Positions 47,451-56,620 of a DNA stretch of 64,000 nt are shown here, one piece after another; positions within the stretch are counted from its first letter, which is position 1, and each line of letters starts with the position of its first letter. The position numbers and the translations under genes were made by a program. The DNA comes from Alphaproteobacteria bacterium US3C007. GTDB taxonomy: Bacteria > Pseudomonadota > Alphaproteobacteria > Rhodobacterales > Rhodobacteraceae. The DNA lies in assembly GCA_034423775.1 (NCBI GenBank), contig CP139918.1, positions 62,001 through 126,000 on the forward strand. The letters run 5' to 3'. The notes beneath the pieces were generated by a model that saw only the letters and a program-made list of their open reading frames with translations, ran no database searches and had not been told where the DNA came from.

Positions 47451-48067
47451 GCCGGGCTCGGAACGATGGCAGTGCCAATCATCGCATCACGCGTGACCAA
47501 TGCGGCCAAGGCCTCTGCGCTCCACCCTTGCGTACCCGCGGGCTGCTGCGGGATAACCAAATACCGAATTTCAGCGGTTGAATCCCAAGTTTTCAAGGCG
47601 ACATCCCGCGCCAATTCAAGCCCGAACTCTGCCAAAACTTTACGCGGCTCGCGCACCGCGCGCGCGCGATATGCATCCGATTTATACCAGCCTGGCGGTA
47701 TGCCCAAAAGGGGCCACGGGTAACAACTGCATAAGGTACATACGACAAGATTATGCTGCCTATCGGTATTTTCCAAGGCCACAATATGCTCGCCTTGGCG
47801 GCCATAAAACCCCATTTCGGAAACAGCGGCTGTTGCATCTGTGAAAAGCGCCGTGCGAAACTTCGGCTCTCGCCACGCGCGCGCCACAACGGCCGCCCCG
47901 TTTTGAGGGCCAATTTTATGCTCATAAGTCTCGATAATCGCGTCCAACGCAGCCGGATCCACCAGTCCTTTTTCGACCAAAAGGCTTTCTAGCGCTTTCA
48001 CCCGCAGGGCGGGATCTGAAGGCAGCAAACTATGCGGATGCGCGTCATCTGAGTGATCATGGGGCAT
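47447..48067 (-). CDS. nthA: nitrile hydratase alpha subunit, cobalt type
   Basis: A 206-residue catalytic alpha chain. The metal claw is [10 protein letters not shown]; Thr after the first Cys is the mark of the Co(III) type, where the two later Cys become sulfinic and sulfenic acids. [19 protein letters not shown] follows as usual. It is first in the nthA-nthB-activator unit, divergent from secG across about 107 bases. Thiocyanate hydrolase gamma chains share the claw, but the subunit layout here favours nitrile hydratase. The N-terminus is His-rich ([11 protein letters not shown]), perhaps metal-binding. Confidence 0.93.
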   Translation of the reverse strand: MPHDHSDDAHPHSLLPSDPALRVKALESLLVEKGLVDPAALDAIIETYEHKIGPQNGAAVVARAWREPKFRTALFTDATAAVSEMGFYGRQGEHIVALENTDRQHNLVVCTLCSCYPWPLLGIPPGWYKSDAYRARAVREPRKVLAEFGLELARDVALKTWDSTAEIRYLVIPQQPAGTQGWSAEALAALVTRDAMIGTAIVPSPA

Positions 48068-48174
48068 TAAAACACTCTGACAAGACGTTTGTCGCAGGTC
48101 AAGCGGCTATTGCCCCTTGCCCCGAGGCTAAAACTTACCTATCTAGCCGGAAGTTCTACAAAATTGGGTTTGAC

Positions 48175-48543
48175 ATGGAAAACGTCGTTCTGACCATTCA
48201 TTTGCTTCTGGCTTTAGCACTGATCGCTTTGGTGCTGCTGCAACGCTCTGAGGGCGGCGGCCTTGGTCTTGGCGGCGGTGGCGGTGGTGATGGCGTGATG
48301 TCTGGGCGGGCAGCCGCATCGGCCTTAACCAAGCTCACATGGATCTTCGCGGTGGCGTTTATCATCACATCGTTAACTTTAACGGCGATCGCAGCGCGCA
48401 AATCAGCCGGATCTTCGGTTATTGACCGGCTTGGCGGCGCAAGCGCCGTGCAAAGCGAGCAACAAGGCGACGCGCTGGATACCGATGCGCTTTTGCCCCC
48501 GACGGCCCCAGCCGAAGCGCCTTTGGTTCCAAGCGCCGACTGA
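48175..48543 (+). CDS. secG: preprotein translocase subunit SecG
   Basis: A 122-residue SecG, an accessory of the SecYEG translocon. Two membrane helices (VVLTIHLLLALALIALVLLQ and LTWIFAVAFIITSLTLTAI) flank the conserved loop with RSEGGGLGLGGGGGGDGVMSGR. The tail of about 45 residues is Ala/Pro-rich and probably disordered. It is upstream of pyrG on the same strand. Confidence 0.93.
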   Translation: MENVVLTIHLLLALALIALVLLQRSEGGGLGLGGGGGGDGVMSGRAAASALTKLTWIFAVAFIITSLTLTAIAARKSAGSSVIDRLGGASAVQSEQQGDALDTDALLPPTAPAEAPLVPSAD

Positions 48544-48559
48544 GCAGCCAATCCTTGAA

Positions 48560-48598
48560 GGTGATAATATCACCACAACATTATCTTGTGGTGATATT
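48560..48598 (+). promoter_or_regulatory. pair of mutually exclusive hairpins between secG and pyrG
   Basis: GGTGAT-AAT-ATCACC (48560-48574) can fold alone. Alternatively AATATCACCACAA (48566-48578) pairs perfectly over 13 bases with TTGTGGTGATATT (48586-48598) around a CATTATC loop. The two share the ATCACC strand, so only one can exist at a time. There is no T-run after either. It lies 17 bases after the secG stop and about 120 bases before the pyrG start. Terminator, mRNA stabiliser, a dimeric repressor site or pyrG leader control are all possible. Confidence 0.4.
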
Positions 48599-48717
48599 GC
48601 CTAACGGCAGCGAATCCTTTATTGCTTAACTCCCGTGAGCCTGCCTGTTTCACGTATGAATTCAGGCGGCACATTCGGCAGATTTTGCACCGCGAAAACC
48701 ACGGGAGACAGCCAAAT

Positions 48718-50361
48718 ATGGCAAGATTTATTTTTATCACAGGCGGCGTTGTTTCCTCTTTGGGCAAGGGGTTGGCCTCGGCCGCCTTGGGCGCTTTGCT
48801 GCAGGCCCGCGGCTATAGCGTGCGATTGCGCAAGCTCGATCCTTATCTGAATGTAGATCCGGGCACGATGAGCCCGTTTGAGCATGGCGAAGTGTTTGTG
48901 ACCGATGATGGCGCCGAAACCGATTTAGATTTGGGCCATTATGAACGTTTCACGGGCGTCGCGGCGCGGCAAACCGATTCTGTGTCTTCCGGTAGGGTCT
49001 ATTCTACAGTACTGGAAAAAGAACGCCGCGGGGATTATTTGGGAAAAACCATTCAGGTGATCCCGCATGTGACCAATGAAATCAAAGATTTCATCAAAAT
49101 TGGCGAGGATGAGGTTGATTTCATGCTTTGTGAGATCGGCGGAACGGTTGGCGATATCGAAGGTTTGCCCTTTTTTGAAGCCATTCGCCAATTCTCGCAG
49201 GATAAGCCGCGCGGGGAATGCATTTTCATGCATTTAACTTTGTTGCCATTCATCAAAACCAGCGGCGAGCTGAAAACAAAACCCACCCAGCATAGCGTCA
49301 AAGAATTGCGCTCAATCGGCATTGCCCCAGATATTTTGGTCTGCCGCTCAGAGGGCCCGATCCCCGAAAAAGAACGCGAAAAACTGGCGCTGTTTTGTAA
49401 TGTGCGGCCGGAAAGCGTGATCGCAGCGCAAGATTTAAAGTCAATCTACGAGGCGCCGTTGGCCTATCACCGCGAAGGCTTAGACCAGGCGGTACTTGAC
49501 GCGTTTCAGATTGCCCCAGCTCCGAAGCCGGATCTGGCGCGTTGGGAAGACGTGGCCGATCGGATTTACAACCCAGAAGGCGCGGTGAATGTTGCCATTG
49601 TGGGAAAATATACGCAATTGGAAGATGCCTATAAATCGATCGCGGAAGCCCTTACCCATGGCGGCATGGCCAATCGCGTGCGCGTGCAAATTCAATGGGT
49701 CGATGCGGAAATTTTTGAAAGCCAAGATGCTGCGCCGCATCTGCAAGGGTTCCACGCGATCCTAGTGCCAGGCGGGTTTGGCGAGCGCGGCACAGAAGGA
49801 AAGATCAAAGCCGCTGAATTTGCGCGTCAGCACAACGTGCCATATTTGGGCATTTGCCTTGGCATGCAAATGGCGGTGATCGAAGCGGCGCGTAACGTGG
49901 TTGGACTGAAAGCCGCAGGATCAGAAGAATTTGACCATGAAGCCGGAAAACGGCGCTTTGAGCCCGTAGTGTATCATTTGAAAGAATGGGTGCAAGGCAA
50001 TCACAAAGTGGCGCGCAGCGTCTCAGATGACAAAGGCGGCACGATGCGCCTCGGCGCCTATGACGCCACTTTGCTAGAAAACTCAAAAGTTGCTGATATT
50101 TATGGGACGCAAGCGATCGATGAACGCCATCGCCATCGTTACGAGGTGGATATCAAATATCGTGACCAGCTTGAAGCTGCAGGGCTGCGCTTTTCCGGCA
50201 TGTCCCCGGATGGGCGGTTGCCAGAAATTGTCGAGTGGACAGATCATCCCTGGTTTATCGGCGTTCAGTTCCACCCCGAGCTGAAATCAAAACCCTTTGA
50301 TCCGCACCCGCTGTTCAAAGATTTCATCCGTGCCGCAAAAGACGTCTCGCGATTGGTTTGA
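48718..50361 (+). CDS. pyrG: CTP synthase
   Basis: A 547-residue glutamine-dependent enzyme making CTP from UTP. The N-terminal synthetase domain starts [18 protein letters not shown] and has [20 protein letters not shown] and [15 protein letters not shown]. The C-terminal amidotransferase domain (from about 290) has [13 protein letters not shown] with the catalytic Cys and [10 protein letters not shown] with the His-Glu pair. Met 48718 is the family start; the ORF to 48622 is leader. The leader region holds competing hairpins. Confidence 0.97.
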   Translation: MARFIFITGGVVSSLGKGLASAALGALLQARGYSVRLRKLDPYLNVDPGTMSPFEHGEVFVTDDGAETDLDLGHYERFTGVAARQTDSVSSGRVYSTVLEKERRGDYLGKTIQVIPHVTNEIKDFIKIGEDEVDFMLCEIGGTVGDIEGLPFFEAIRQFSQDKPRGECIFMHLTLLPFIKTSGELKTKPTQHSVKELRSIGIAPDILVCRSEGPIPEKEREKLALFCNVRPESVIAAQDLKSIYEAPLAYHREGLDQAVLDAFQIAPAPKPDLARWEDVADRIYNPEGAVNVAIVGKYTQLEDAYKSIAEALTHGGMANRVRVQIQWVDAEIFESQDAAPHLQGFHAILVPGGFGERGTEGKIKAAEFARQHNVPYLGICLGMQMAVIEAARNVVGLKAAGSEEFDHEAGKRRFEPVVYHLKEWVQGNHKVARSVSDDKGGTMRLGAYDATLLENSKVADIYGTQAIDERHRHRYEVDIKYRDQLEAAGLRFSGMSPDGRLPEIVEWTDHPWFIGVQFHPELKSKPFDPHPLFKDFIRAAKDVSRLV

Positions 50362-50435
50362 GCTTGAAAACGGCTTTGAATATGGCTGAGATTTGGGGCG
50401 TTCTTCGAACACCCAGACGCGGTTAACGCACCGCT

Positions 50436-51227
50436 ATGCTATCTTATCAACATAGCTATCACGCCGGGAACTTGGCAGATATTCACAAACATGCGGCTTT
50501 GGCATGGGTTTTGAGCTATCTGCTTAAAAAACCTAAACCTCTGACCTATCTCGAAAGTCATGCAGGCCGCGGATTATATGACCTTACTTCGCGCGAATCT
50601 GCGAAAACGGGCGAGGCCGAGGCGGGGATCACACTGGCGTTAAAAACCGGGTGGTTTGACCCGGCGCACCCTTATCTGCGCGCCCTGCAAGATTGCCGCG
50701 CCCTGCATGGGCCGCATGCCTATCCGGGCTCGCCCTTGATTGCCGCCTCGCTTCTGCGCAAAGAGGATCATCTTCATCTGGCCGAATTGCACCCGCAAGA
50801 ACACGCCGCTTTACGGGATAATCTGGCGCAATATAAAGCCAAGCTTTACCTCCAGAATGGCTTGGATTTGCTGAAAGCGCTCTGCCCACCCACCCCGCGG
50901 CGCGGCTTGGTTTTGATGGATCCCAGCTATGAACTTAAACAAGATTATGCTGAAATCCCCAAAGCGCTTACAAAAGTAACGCGCAAATGGAACGTGGGCA
51001 GCGTGATGCTTTGGTATCCCGTACTGCGCAGCGCGGCCCATACGGAAATGTTGGCGCAACTGGAAGCGATATATCCAGAAGGTTTGCGCCATGAAGTTGT
51101 TTTTCCTCCCGCAAAAGAAAACCATCGAATGGTGGGCTCTGGCCTCTTCTTCATCAATCCGCCCTATGGGCTAATGGATGAATTGGACCGCCTGTCTTTT
51201 TGCTTTAAAAAGGGCCAAACGCAGTAA
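50436..51227 (+). CDS. rlmJ: 23S rRNA (adenine-2030-N6)-methyltransferase
   Basis: A 263-residue RlmJ. It starts MLSYQHSYHAGNLADIHKHA. SAM-binding YLESHAGRGLYDL and the catalytic DPSYELKQDYAE motif (N6-adenine type) are present, with WYPVLR and VGSGLFFINPPYG near the end. RlmJ methylates A2030 of 23S rRNA. It has no clear ribosome site and follows pyrG by 74 bases. Confidence 0.93.
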   Translation: MLSYQHSYHAGNLADIHKHAALAWVLSYLLKKPKPLTYLESHAGRGLYDLTSRESAKTGEAEAGITLALKTGWFDPAHPYLRALQDCRALHGPHAYPGSPLIAASLLRKEDHLHLAELHPQEHAALRDNLAQYKAKLYLQNGLDLLKALCPPTPRRGLVLMDPSYELKQDYAEIPKALTKVTRKWNVGSVMLWYPVLRSAAHTEMLAQLEAIYPEGLRHEVVFPPAKENHRMVGSGLFFINPPYGLMDELDRLSFCFKKGQTQ

Positions 51228-51321
51228 CCGGCGCGCAGACGAACCGCAGCGCTACCTTTATTGAAATTTAATCTCCTGCCCTATCTGATCTATTAGGGCC
51301 TTTACTCAGAAAGCATCACAT

Positions 51322-51759
51322 ATGTTCGGATCGTTTTTAAAATCCTTGCTCGAACCCCAAGCAGAGCCGCTTCACGACGATGATGCGCGCCTCGCTATGA
51401 CCGCTTTGCTGGTGCGTTTGGCCCGCGCGGATAATGAATATGCAGCCGCAGAAATCCACCGCATAACGCAGGTGATTATGGCACGCTACGAACTGGCCGA
51501 ACCAGAGGCGATCGCGCTGCGCGAAAGCGCAGAAACTTTGGAACAAGAGGCTCCTGACACCGTGCGCTTTACCCGCGCCATTAAAGACCGCGTTGCCTAT
51601 GAAGACCGGATCGCAGTCGTGGAAGCCTTATGGCAGGTGGCCTTGGCTGATGGCAATCGCGACGCTGAAGAAGACGCGCTGTTGCGTCTGGTTGTCAGTT
51701 TGCTGGGGGTTACAGATGTCGATAGCGCCTCTGCACGCCGCCGCGTGATGCAGGCATAA
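51322..51759 (+). CDS. TerB-like cytoplasmic protein
   Basis: A 145-residue all-helical protein with the TerB pattern: ARLAMTALLVRLARADNEYA and, 60 residues on, AVVEALWQVALADGNRDAEEDALL, two EF-like acidic half repeats. Name aside, such stand-alone TerB proteins in this group have no shown role in tellurite resistance. It is followed by an intrinsic terminator-like hairpin, so it is a single-gene unit. Confidence 0.83.
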   Translation: MFGSFLKSLLEPQAEPLHDDDARLAMTALLVRLARADNEYAAAEIHRITQVIMARYELAEPEAIALRESAETLEQEAPDTVRFTRAIKDRVAYEDRIAVVEALWQVALADGNRDAEEDALLRLVVSLLGVTDVDSASARRRVMQA

Positions 51760-51798
51760 GAAACAAGGCCACCCGCACAGCTAAAAAACCACAAAAAC

Positions 51799-51819
51799 AT
51801 CTGCGAGCAGATATTTTTT
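51799..51819 (+). terminator. terminator-like hairpin after the TerB-like gene
   Basis: ATCTG-CGAG-CAGAT followed by ATTTTTT, about 40 bases after the stop. The stem is only five base pairs, so strength is uncertain. Confidence 0.55.
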
Positions 51820-51873
51820 GATTGCATAACCTTTTATTTTACGGCGTAGTGCGAGCCTGAACAAAACGCCGAG

Positions 51874-52656
51874 TTGATATTGCCACAGCCAGAAAATGTT
51901 ATTGAGATCTCCAAACTTCACAAATCCTATGGAGATTTACAGGTTCTTAAAGGCGTAAGCCTGACCGCCCGTAAGGGGGATGTGGTATCGCTGATCGGGT
52001 CTTCCGGCTCGGGAAAATCCACGTTGCTTCGCTGCGTGAATTTATTGGAAGATAGCCAACAGGGCGAGATCCTGTTTAACGGCGAGGCCGTGCTTTGGAG
52101 CGCCGGGAAATATAACCGTATGCCAGCCGATAAACAGCAGGTGCAAAAGATACGCACCAATCTATCTATGGTGTTCCAACAGTTTAATCTATGGGCGCAT
52201 ATGACCATATTGGAAAACGTGATGGAGGCACCCGTCACCGTGCTCAAACGCCCCCGCCCCGAGGTTGAAACAAGCGCCCGCCGCTATCTTGAGCAAGTGG
52301 GCATTGGCGATAAATGCGATGCCTATCCGGCGCAATTATCAGGGGGGCAACAGCAGCGCGCGGCGATTGCGCGGGCGCTGTGCATGGAGCCCGAAGCCTT
52401 ACTATTTGATGAACCTACCTCAGCGCTTGACCCTGAGCTGGAACAAGAAGTTATCCGCGTGATCAAAGATCTTGCGGCCGAAGGGCGCACGATGCTGCTC
52501 GTTACTCACGACATGAAATTGGCCGCTGATGTGTCAAATCATGTTATATTTTTGCACCAAGGGCTTATCGAAGAACAAGGCGCGCCGAAAACCGTTTTCG
52601 ACGCACCAAAATCTGACCGGCTGCGACAGTTTTTAAGCTCGACTGTGGCGGCTTAA
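51874..52656 (+). CDS. ABC transporter ATP-binding protein, polar amino acid (HisP/GlnQ) type
   Basis: A 260-residue ATPase with Walker A GSSGSGKST, Q-loop MVFQQFNLWAHMT, signature LSGGQQQRAAIARAL, Walker B LLFDEPTSALDPE and the H-loop LLVTHDMKLA. The HisP/OccP-like insert (AVLWSAGKYNRMPADKQQVQ) points to basic amino acid or opine-type importers. No ATG fits: the frame is closed at 51847, leaving TTG 51874 or TTG 51880 as the only reasonable starts, both with poor ribosome sites. First gene of a four-gene transporter set. Confidence 0.92.
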   Translation: MILPQPENVIEISKLHKSYGDLQVLKGVSLTARKGDVVSLIGSSGSGKSTLLRCVNLLEDSQQGEILFNGEAVLWSAGKYNRMPADKQQVQKIRTNLSMVFQQFNLWAHMTILENVMEAPVTVLKRPRPEVETSARRYLEQVGIGDKCDAYPAQLSGGQQQRAAIARALCMEPEALLFDEPTSALDPELEQEVIRVIKDLAAEGRTMLLVTHDMKLAADVSNHVIFLHQGLIEEQGAPKTVFDAPKSDRLRQFLSSTVAA

Positions 52657-52678
52657 CATGACCAAAGGGAGATCTATC

Positions 52679-53395
52679 ATGACTATCCGTCTTTTAACTG
52701 CGGCAGCATTGGCGCTGTCAACCGGTATTGCATTTGCCGGCGATGTTGTGCGTATGGGCACAGAAGGAGCCTATCCTCCGTATAACTTCATCAATGATGC
52801 TGGCGAGGTTGACGGTTTCGAGCGCGAATTGGGCGACGAGCTCTGCGCGCGTGCCTCTTTAACCTGCGAGTGGGTTGTCAATGATTGGGATAGCATTATC
52901 CCAAATTTGGTATCCGGCAATTATGACACAATCATCGCCGGTATGTCGATCACAGCCGAGCGGGATGAAGTGATTGATTTCACAAGCAATTACACGCAGC
53001 CTGATCCATCTGCCTATATGGCAATATCGGAGTCAGCTGATTTAAGCGGCGGCGTGATTGCAGCGCAATCAAACACCATTCAATCAAGCTATATCGCCTC
53101 TTCCGGTGCCACTTTGGTGGAATTTGCCACACCAGAAGAAACCATTGCCGCGGTGCGCAATGGCGAAGCTGATGCGGTTCTAGCCGATTTGGCCTATCTG
53201 GCCCCAATCGCGGATGAAAACGCCGATCTGATGATGGTGGGTGATAAAGTGATGCTGGGCGGTGGCGTTGGCATGGGCATTCGTGAAAGCGATGGCGCAA
53301 TGAAAGCAAAATTTAGCGCAGCGATTGACTCGATGAAAGCCGATGGCAGCTTGAACGCTTTGATTACCAAGTGGGAAATCGGCGAAACATTTTAA
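52679..53395 (+). CDS. ABC transporter periplasmic substrate-binding protein, family 3
   Basis: A 238-residue protein with a signal peptide (MTIRLLTAAALALSTGIAFA) and the family 3 fold: RMGTEGAYPPYNFINDAGEV, GFERELGDELCARA, DGIIP-type DSIIPNLVSGNYDTIIAGMS, and ERDEVIDFTSNY. The pocket arginine typical of alpha-amino-acid binders is normally just after the GMSIT stretch; here it reads TAERDEV, which keeps Arg. ATG 52679 has AGGGAG upstream. The ligand is likely an amino acid or related cationic amine. Confidence 0.92.
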   Translation: MTIRLLTAAALALSTGIAFAGDVVRMGTEGAYPPYNFINDAGEVDGFERELGDELCARASLTCEWVVNDWDSIIPNLVSGNYDTIIAGMSITAERDEVIDFTSNYTQPDPSAYMAISESADLSGGVIAAQSNTIQSSYIASSGATLVEFATPEETIAAVRNGEADAVLADLAYLAPIADENADLMMVGDKVMLGGGVGMGIRESDGAMKAKFSAAIDSMKADGSLNALITKWEIGETF

Positions 53396-53464
53396 GCCGA
53401 AACACCGTTTTGATCGGGCCTTGGCTTTTGCCAAAAGGTCCGGTCTTTCCCATCCCAACACCAA

Positions 53465-54361
53465 TTGGGGGATGTTATTTTTTCATTTTGTACAAACCCT
53501 GATCTGCTGGCAGACGCGCAGTGGTGGGCCTGCTACCTCACAACCGGCAAACATGTCGGATTGTATTGGGCTGTGGGCACCGTTTTGCTGCTATTATTGA
53601 TCACCGCTCCCGTGGTACTGGCTCTGGGATTTCTTGGCGCAATGGCCGCGCGATCAAGCACGCTTATTTTCAGCCTGCTCGGTCGGAGCTATATCGCGAT
53701 CGTGCGCGGCGTTCCCGATATCGCGTATTTTCTGTTTTTCGTCATTGCTTTGGATCAAATTCTCGAATGGATGCGCCACAAGGCACTGTGCCGCGATTGG
53801 TCAGAGCCCATTCGCCAAGGCAATGATTTTGTGGTCTGCGATGCGGCCAAATTGCCGCTGTCCAGCGCCGCCCCTTGGGTGCATGATCTTTACGGGTTTG
53901 CACTGGCGGTTTTCACCTTTGGCATTGTGTTCGGGGCCTTTGCCTCAAACGTTATCTATGGCGCGATGCGCGCAGTGCCAAAAGCCCAGCTTGAAACAGG
54001 CGCTGCTTATGGAATGAGCCAAAGGCAAGTTTTCTGGCGCATTTTAGTGCCGCAGATGTGGGTATATGCGCTGCCCGGGCTTGGTAATATTTGGATCCTT
54101 TTAATAAAAGCCACACCCCTGCTGTTTTTGCTTGGCATTGAAGATATCGTTTATTGGGCCCGCGAATTGGGTGGCACAAAAACCGCAAAATTCACCGATT
54201 ATCCACATGGCGATTACCGTATGTGGTATTTCTTTGCGCTGCTGGTATTCTATCTGGCCTTCACAAAATTATCTGAAAGCGTTCAAACCCGCTTGATGCG
54301 GCGGCTCAACAAAGGCCAGGCCACGCTGGGCGGCCAAGCGCAAGCGCGAGGATCCGCATGA
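53465..54361 (+). CDS. ABC transporter permease 1, polar amino acid (HisQ/HisM) type
   Basis: A 298-residue membrane protein. It has an N-terminal periplasmic stretch, helices starting at GLYWAVGTVLLLLLITAPVV, the RSYIAIVRGVPDIAYFLFFV segment, and the cytoplasmic EAA loop GAAYGMSQRQVFWRILVPQ. An extra soluble loop of about 55 residues (around WMRHKALCRDWSEPIR to APWVHDLYG) separates helices and is larger than in HisM. No ATG fits the N-terminus; TTG 53465 is the best start, without a clear ribosome site. Its end overlaps the next permease by four bases. Confidence 0.9.
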   Translation: MGDVIFSFCTNPDLLADAQWWACYLTTGKHVGLYWAVGTVLLLLLITAPVVLALGFLGAMAARSSTLIFSLLGRSYIAIVRGVPDIAYFLFFVIALDQILEWMRHKALCRDWSEPIRQGNDFVVCDAAKLPLSSAAPWVHDLYGFALAVFTFGIVFGAFASNVIYGAMRAVPKAQLETGAAYGMSQRQVFWRILVPQMWVYALPGLGNIWILLIKATPLLFLLGIEDIVYWARELGGTKTAKFTDYPHGDYRMWYFFALLVFYLAFTKLSESVQTRLMRRLNKGQATLGGQAQARGSA

Positions 54362-55164
54362 GCTGTTGGGACACAATTGCAGAGTATGGCCTTAGATCGC
54401 TGGGCATCGGCGAGCGGCTCTTGCCACGCTCGGATTTCACGCTGTGTCAACAATTCACGCTGATCGGCTCGGGGATGATCTGGAACGTTTATTTTGGCGT
54501 TTTGGCCTTGGCAGCTGGTTTCTTTTTGGCCACGGCGCTGGCGCTTGGCAAAGCGTCACATCGCCGCCTTTTACGCAAACCCTGTGAGTGGTTTATTTTT
54601 ATATTCCGCGGTTCGCCTTTGTTTATCCAACTTTTTTTCGCGTATTTTTTATTTCTGGGTTTGAAAAGCAACGTCCCGATCTTTGCGCCTTTAACCTCGG
54701 CCTGGATGGGCGCGCTGGTGGTGCTGTTTTTGAACACAGCCGCCTATTCTGCCGAAATTTTCTATGGCGCGCTGCAATCTATTCCCAAGGGAGATTTGGA
54801 TGCTGCTGATGCCTATGCGCTCTCTGGATGGGCGCGGTTTCGCCGGATCATCTGGCCCACCATGTTACGGCTGGGCTGGCCTGGTTATACCAATGAGGCA
54901 ATCTTTTTATTTCACTCTACAACGCTGGTGTTTTTTTCAGCTTTTCCAGCCTGGCAGCAGCGCGGAGATGCTTTATACTACGCCAACTATTTTGCCGATA
55001 AAACCTTCAACCCGTTTATTCCCTATCCAATTTTAGCCGGGTATTTCGTTTTGCTGACGTTTTTGATTTTGGTTCTTTTTGGCCTTATCAACAAACGCCT
55101 TAACCGGCACCTGCCCCCCGATCAAACCGCGCGCTTGAAACTGCGCCCAACGCTAATTCGCTAG
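54358..55164 (+). CDS. ABC transporter permease 2, polar amino acid (HisM) type
   Basis: A 268-residue membrane protein with five or more helices. FIFRGSPLFIQLFFAYFLF and the EAA loop DAADAYALSGWARFRRIIWP are diagnostic. It pairs with permease 1 as a heterodimer and is translationally coupled to it by an ATGA overlap. It completes the ATPase, binding protein, permease, permease set that leads into the glutamine-synthetase-like genes. Confidence 0.92.
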   Translation: MSCWDTIAEYGLRSLGIGERLLPRSDFTLCQQFTLIGSGMIWNVYFGVLALAAGFFLATALALGKASHRRLLRKPCEWFIFIFRGSPLFIQLFFAYFLFLGLKSNVPIFAPLTSAWMGALVVLFLNTAAYSAEIFYGALQSIPKGDLDAADAYALSGWARFRRIIWPTMLRLGWPGYTNEAIFLFHSTTLVFFSAFPAWQQRGDALYYANYFADKTFNPFIPYPILAGYFVLLTFLILVLFGLINKRLNRHLPPDQTARLKLRPTLIR

Positions 55165-55224
55165 ATTTTTCAAGCCATTCTCTTTAAACACAATCTGTCC
55201 AACCCCTTCGTTAGGAGGCTGTGA

Positions 55225-55269
55225 ATGGTTCAAATAAACAAACAAGGGCAGACCAATGGATCTGGATAA
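55225..55269 (+). CDS. possible 14-codon leader ORF overlapping the first glutamine-synthetase-like gene
   Basis: ATG 55225 has the best ribosome site of the region (TTAGGAGG, six bases upstream) and encodes MVQINKQGQTNGSG before a stop at 55267-55269. That stop lies 14 bases inside the next gene, which starts at 55256 in another frame with no good site of its own. This fits translational coupling. A sequencing indel near the gene start is the alternative. Confidence 0.4.
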   Translation: MVQINKQGQTNGSG

Positions 55270-56572
55270 TCTCGATACGTTTCGAATCGCAACCTGCGAT
55301 TTAAACGGCCAAATGCGCGGCAAGCGCATGCCCCAAAAAGATCAGAGAAAATTGGCCTCGGGCGATCTGCGTATGCCATTATCTGTGCTGAACGTAGATA
55401 TTTGGGGGGCAGATATTATCAATAGCCCGCTCTTATTTGCATCTGGCGACGGCGATGGCTATCTGCTGCCAACCAATCGAGGGCCTGTGCCAATGCCCTG
55501 GCTTGACCAACCAAGCGCATTGGTAGGGATGTGGATGTTTGAAGAGGATGGACGCCCTTTTGAAGGAGATCCTCGGCACGCTTTGGCCCAAATTCTGGAC
55601 CGCTACGCCGCGCGCGGATGGCAGGTTGTGGCCGCCACCGAGCTTGAATTTTATCTGATCGATGACAGTGCTGAAAGCCTGAGGCCGCCAAAAGACCCCG
55701 CCAGCAATCGCAAAATCGACTCCAGCGCAATTCTATCCTTGCAACAGTTAGACGCGTTTGAAGCCTTTTTCTCAGAGCTTTATCAAAGCTGTGCACAGAT
55801 GGGGATCAACGCACAAGCCGCCTCTTCTGAAGCGGGTATCGGACAATTCGAAATCAGCCTTCAACATGGCGATGCGTTGCGCATTGCGGATGATACATGG
55901 CTTTTTAAAACCTTGCTCAAAGGCCTGGCACGCAAGCATGGCTATGCCGCCAGCTTTATGGCCAAACCCTACCCAAACGATGCAGGAAATGGCTTACATC
56001 TGCATTTCTCAGTTATTGATGAGGCCGGAGAAAATATTTTTGATGACGGCACAAAACAGGGATCACCCCTGCTGCAAAACGCCGTCGCAGGCTGCCTTGC
56101 CACGATGCGTGCCGCCACGCTTGGCTTTGCACCCCATGCCAATAGCTATACGCGTATGGATCCGGAAAACCACGCCCCCACATCAATTTGTTGGGGCTAC
56201 GAAAACCGTACGGCCGCGCTGCGCATTCCTGCAGGCGCACATAGAGCCCGGCGGATCGAGCATCGTGTTGCAGGCGGCGATATAAACCCTTTTTTGACGC
56301 TGAGCCTTATACTAGGTGCAGCGCTGCTTGGCATCGAAGATGATCTTACTCCGCCGCCGCCCATCACGGGCAACGCTTACAGCCAAGATCTGCCACAATT
56401 GATCCATAGCTGGTCTGAAGCGATAGATATGTTTGAAAACGATCCGATGATTGCCCGGATCTTACCCGCACAACTTATTGAAAACTTTTCTTTAACCAAG
56501 CGCCAAGAACTTGACGGCTTGAAGAATATTCCGCAAGAAGAGCACTGGAAAATATATCTTGAAACGGTGTAA
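55256..56572 (+). CDS. glutamine synthetase-like ligase 1 (gamma-glutamylpolyamine synthetase type)
   Basis: A 438-residue GS-fold protein. It has ATCDLNGQMRGKRMPQ at the N-terminus, metal and glutamate residues in VVAATELEFYLID and SSEAGIGQFEISLQHGD, ATP/metal His in GNGLHLHFSVID, and ENRTAALRIP near the active-site Arg. Divergence from true GlnA and the neighbours fit PuuA/PauA-like enzymes that attach glutamate to amines. The exact amine is unknown. Translation is probably coupled to a leader ORF. Confidence 0.87.
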   Translation: MDLDNLDTFRIATCDLNGQMRGKRMPQKDQRKLASGDLRMPLSVLNVDIWGADIINSPLLFASGDGDGYLLPTNRGPVPMPWLDQPSALVGMWMFEEDGRPFEGDPRHALAQILDRYAARGWQVVAATELEFYLIDDSAESLRPPKDPASNRKIDSSAILSLQQLDAFEAFFSELYQSCAQMGINAQAASSEAGIGQFEISLQHGDALRIADDTWLFKTLLKGLARKHGYAASFMAKPYPNDAGNGLHLHFSVIDEAGENIFDDGTKQGSPLLQNAVAGCLATMRAATLGFAPHANSYTRMDPENHAPTSICWGYENRTAALRIPAGAHRARRIEHRVAGGDINPFLTLSLILGAALLGIEDDLTPPPPITGNAYSQDLPQLIHSWSEAIDMFENDPMIARILPAQLIENFSLTKRQELDGLKNIPQEEHWKIYLETV

Positions 56573-56620
56573 CCTACACCTGCAACGATACAACGCCTTC
56601 CGAACGGCAAGTAGGGTTTT

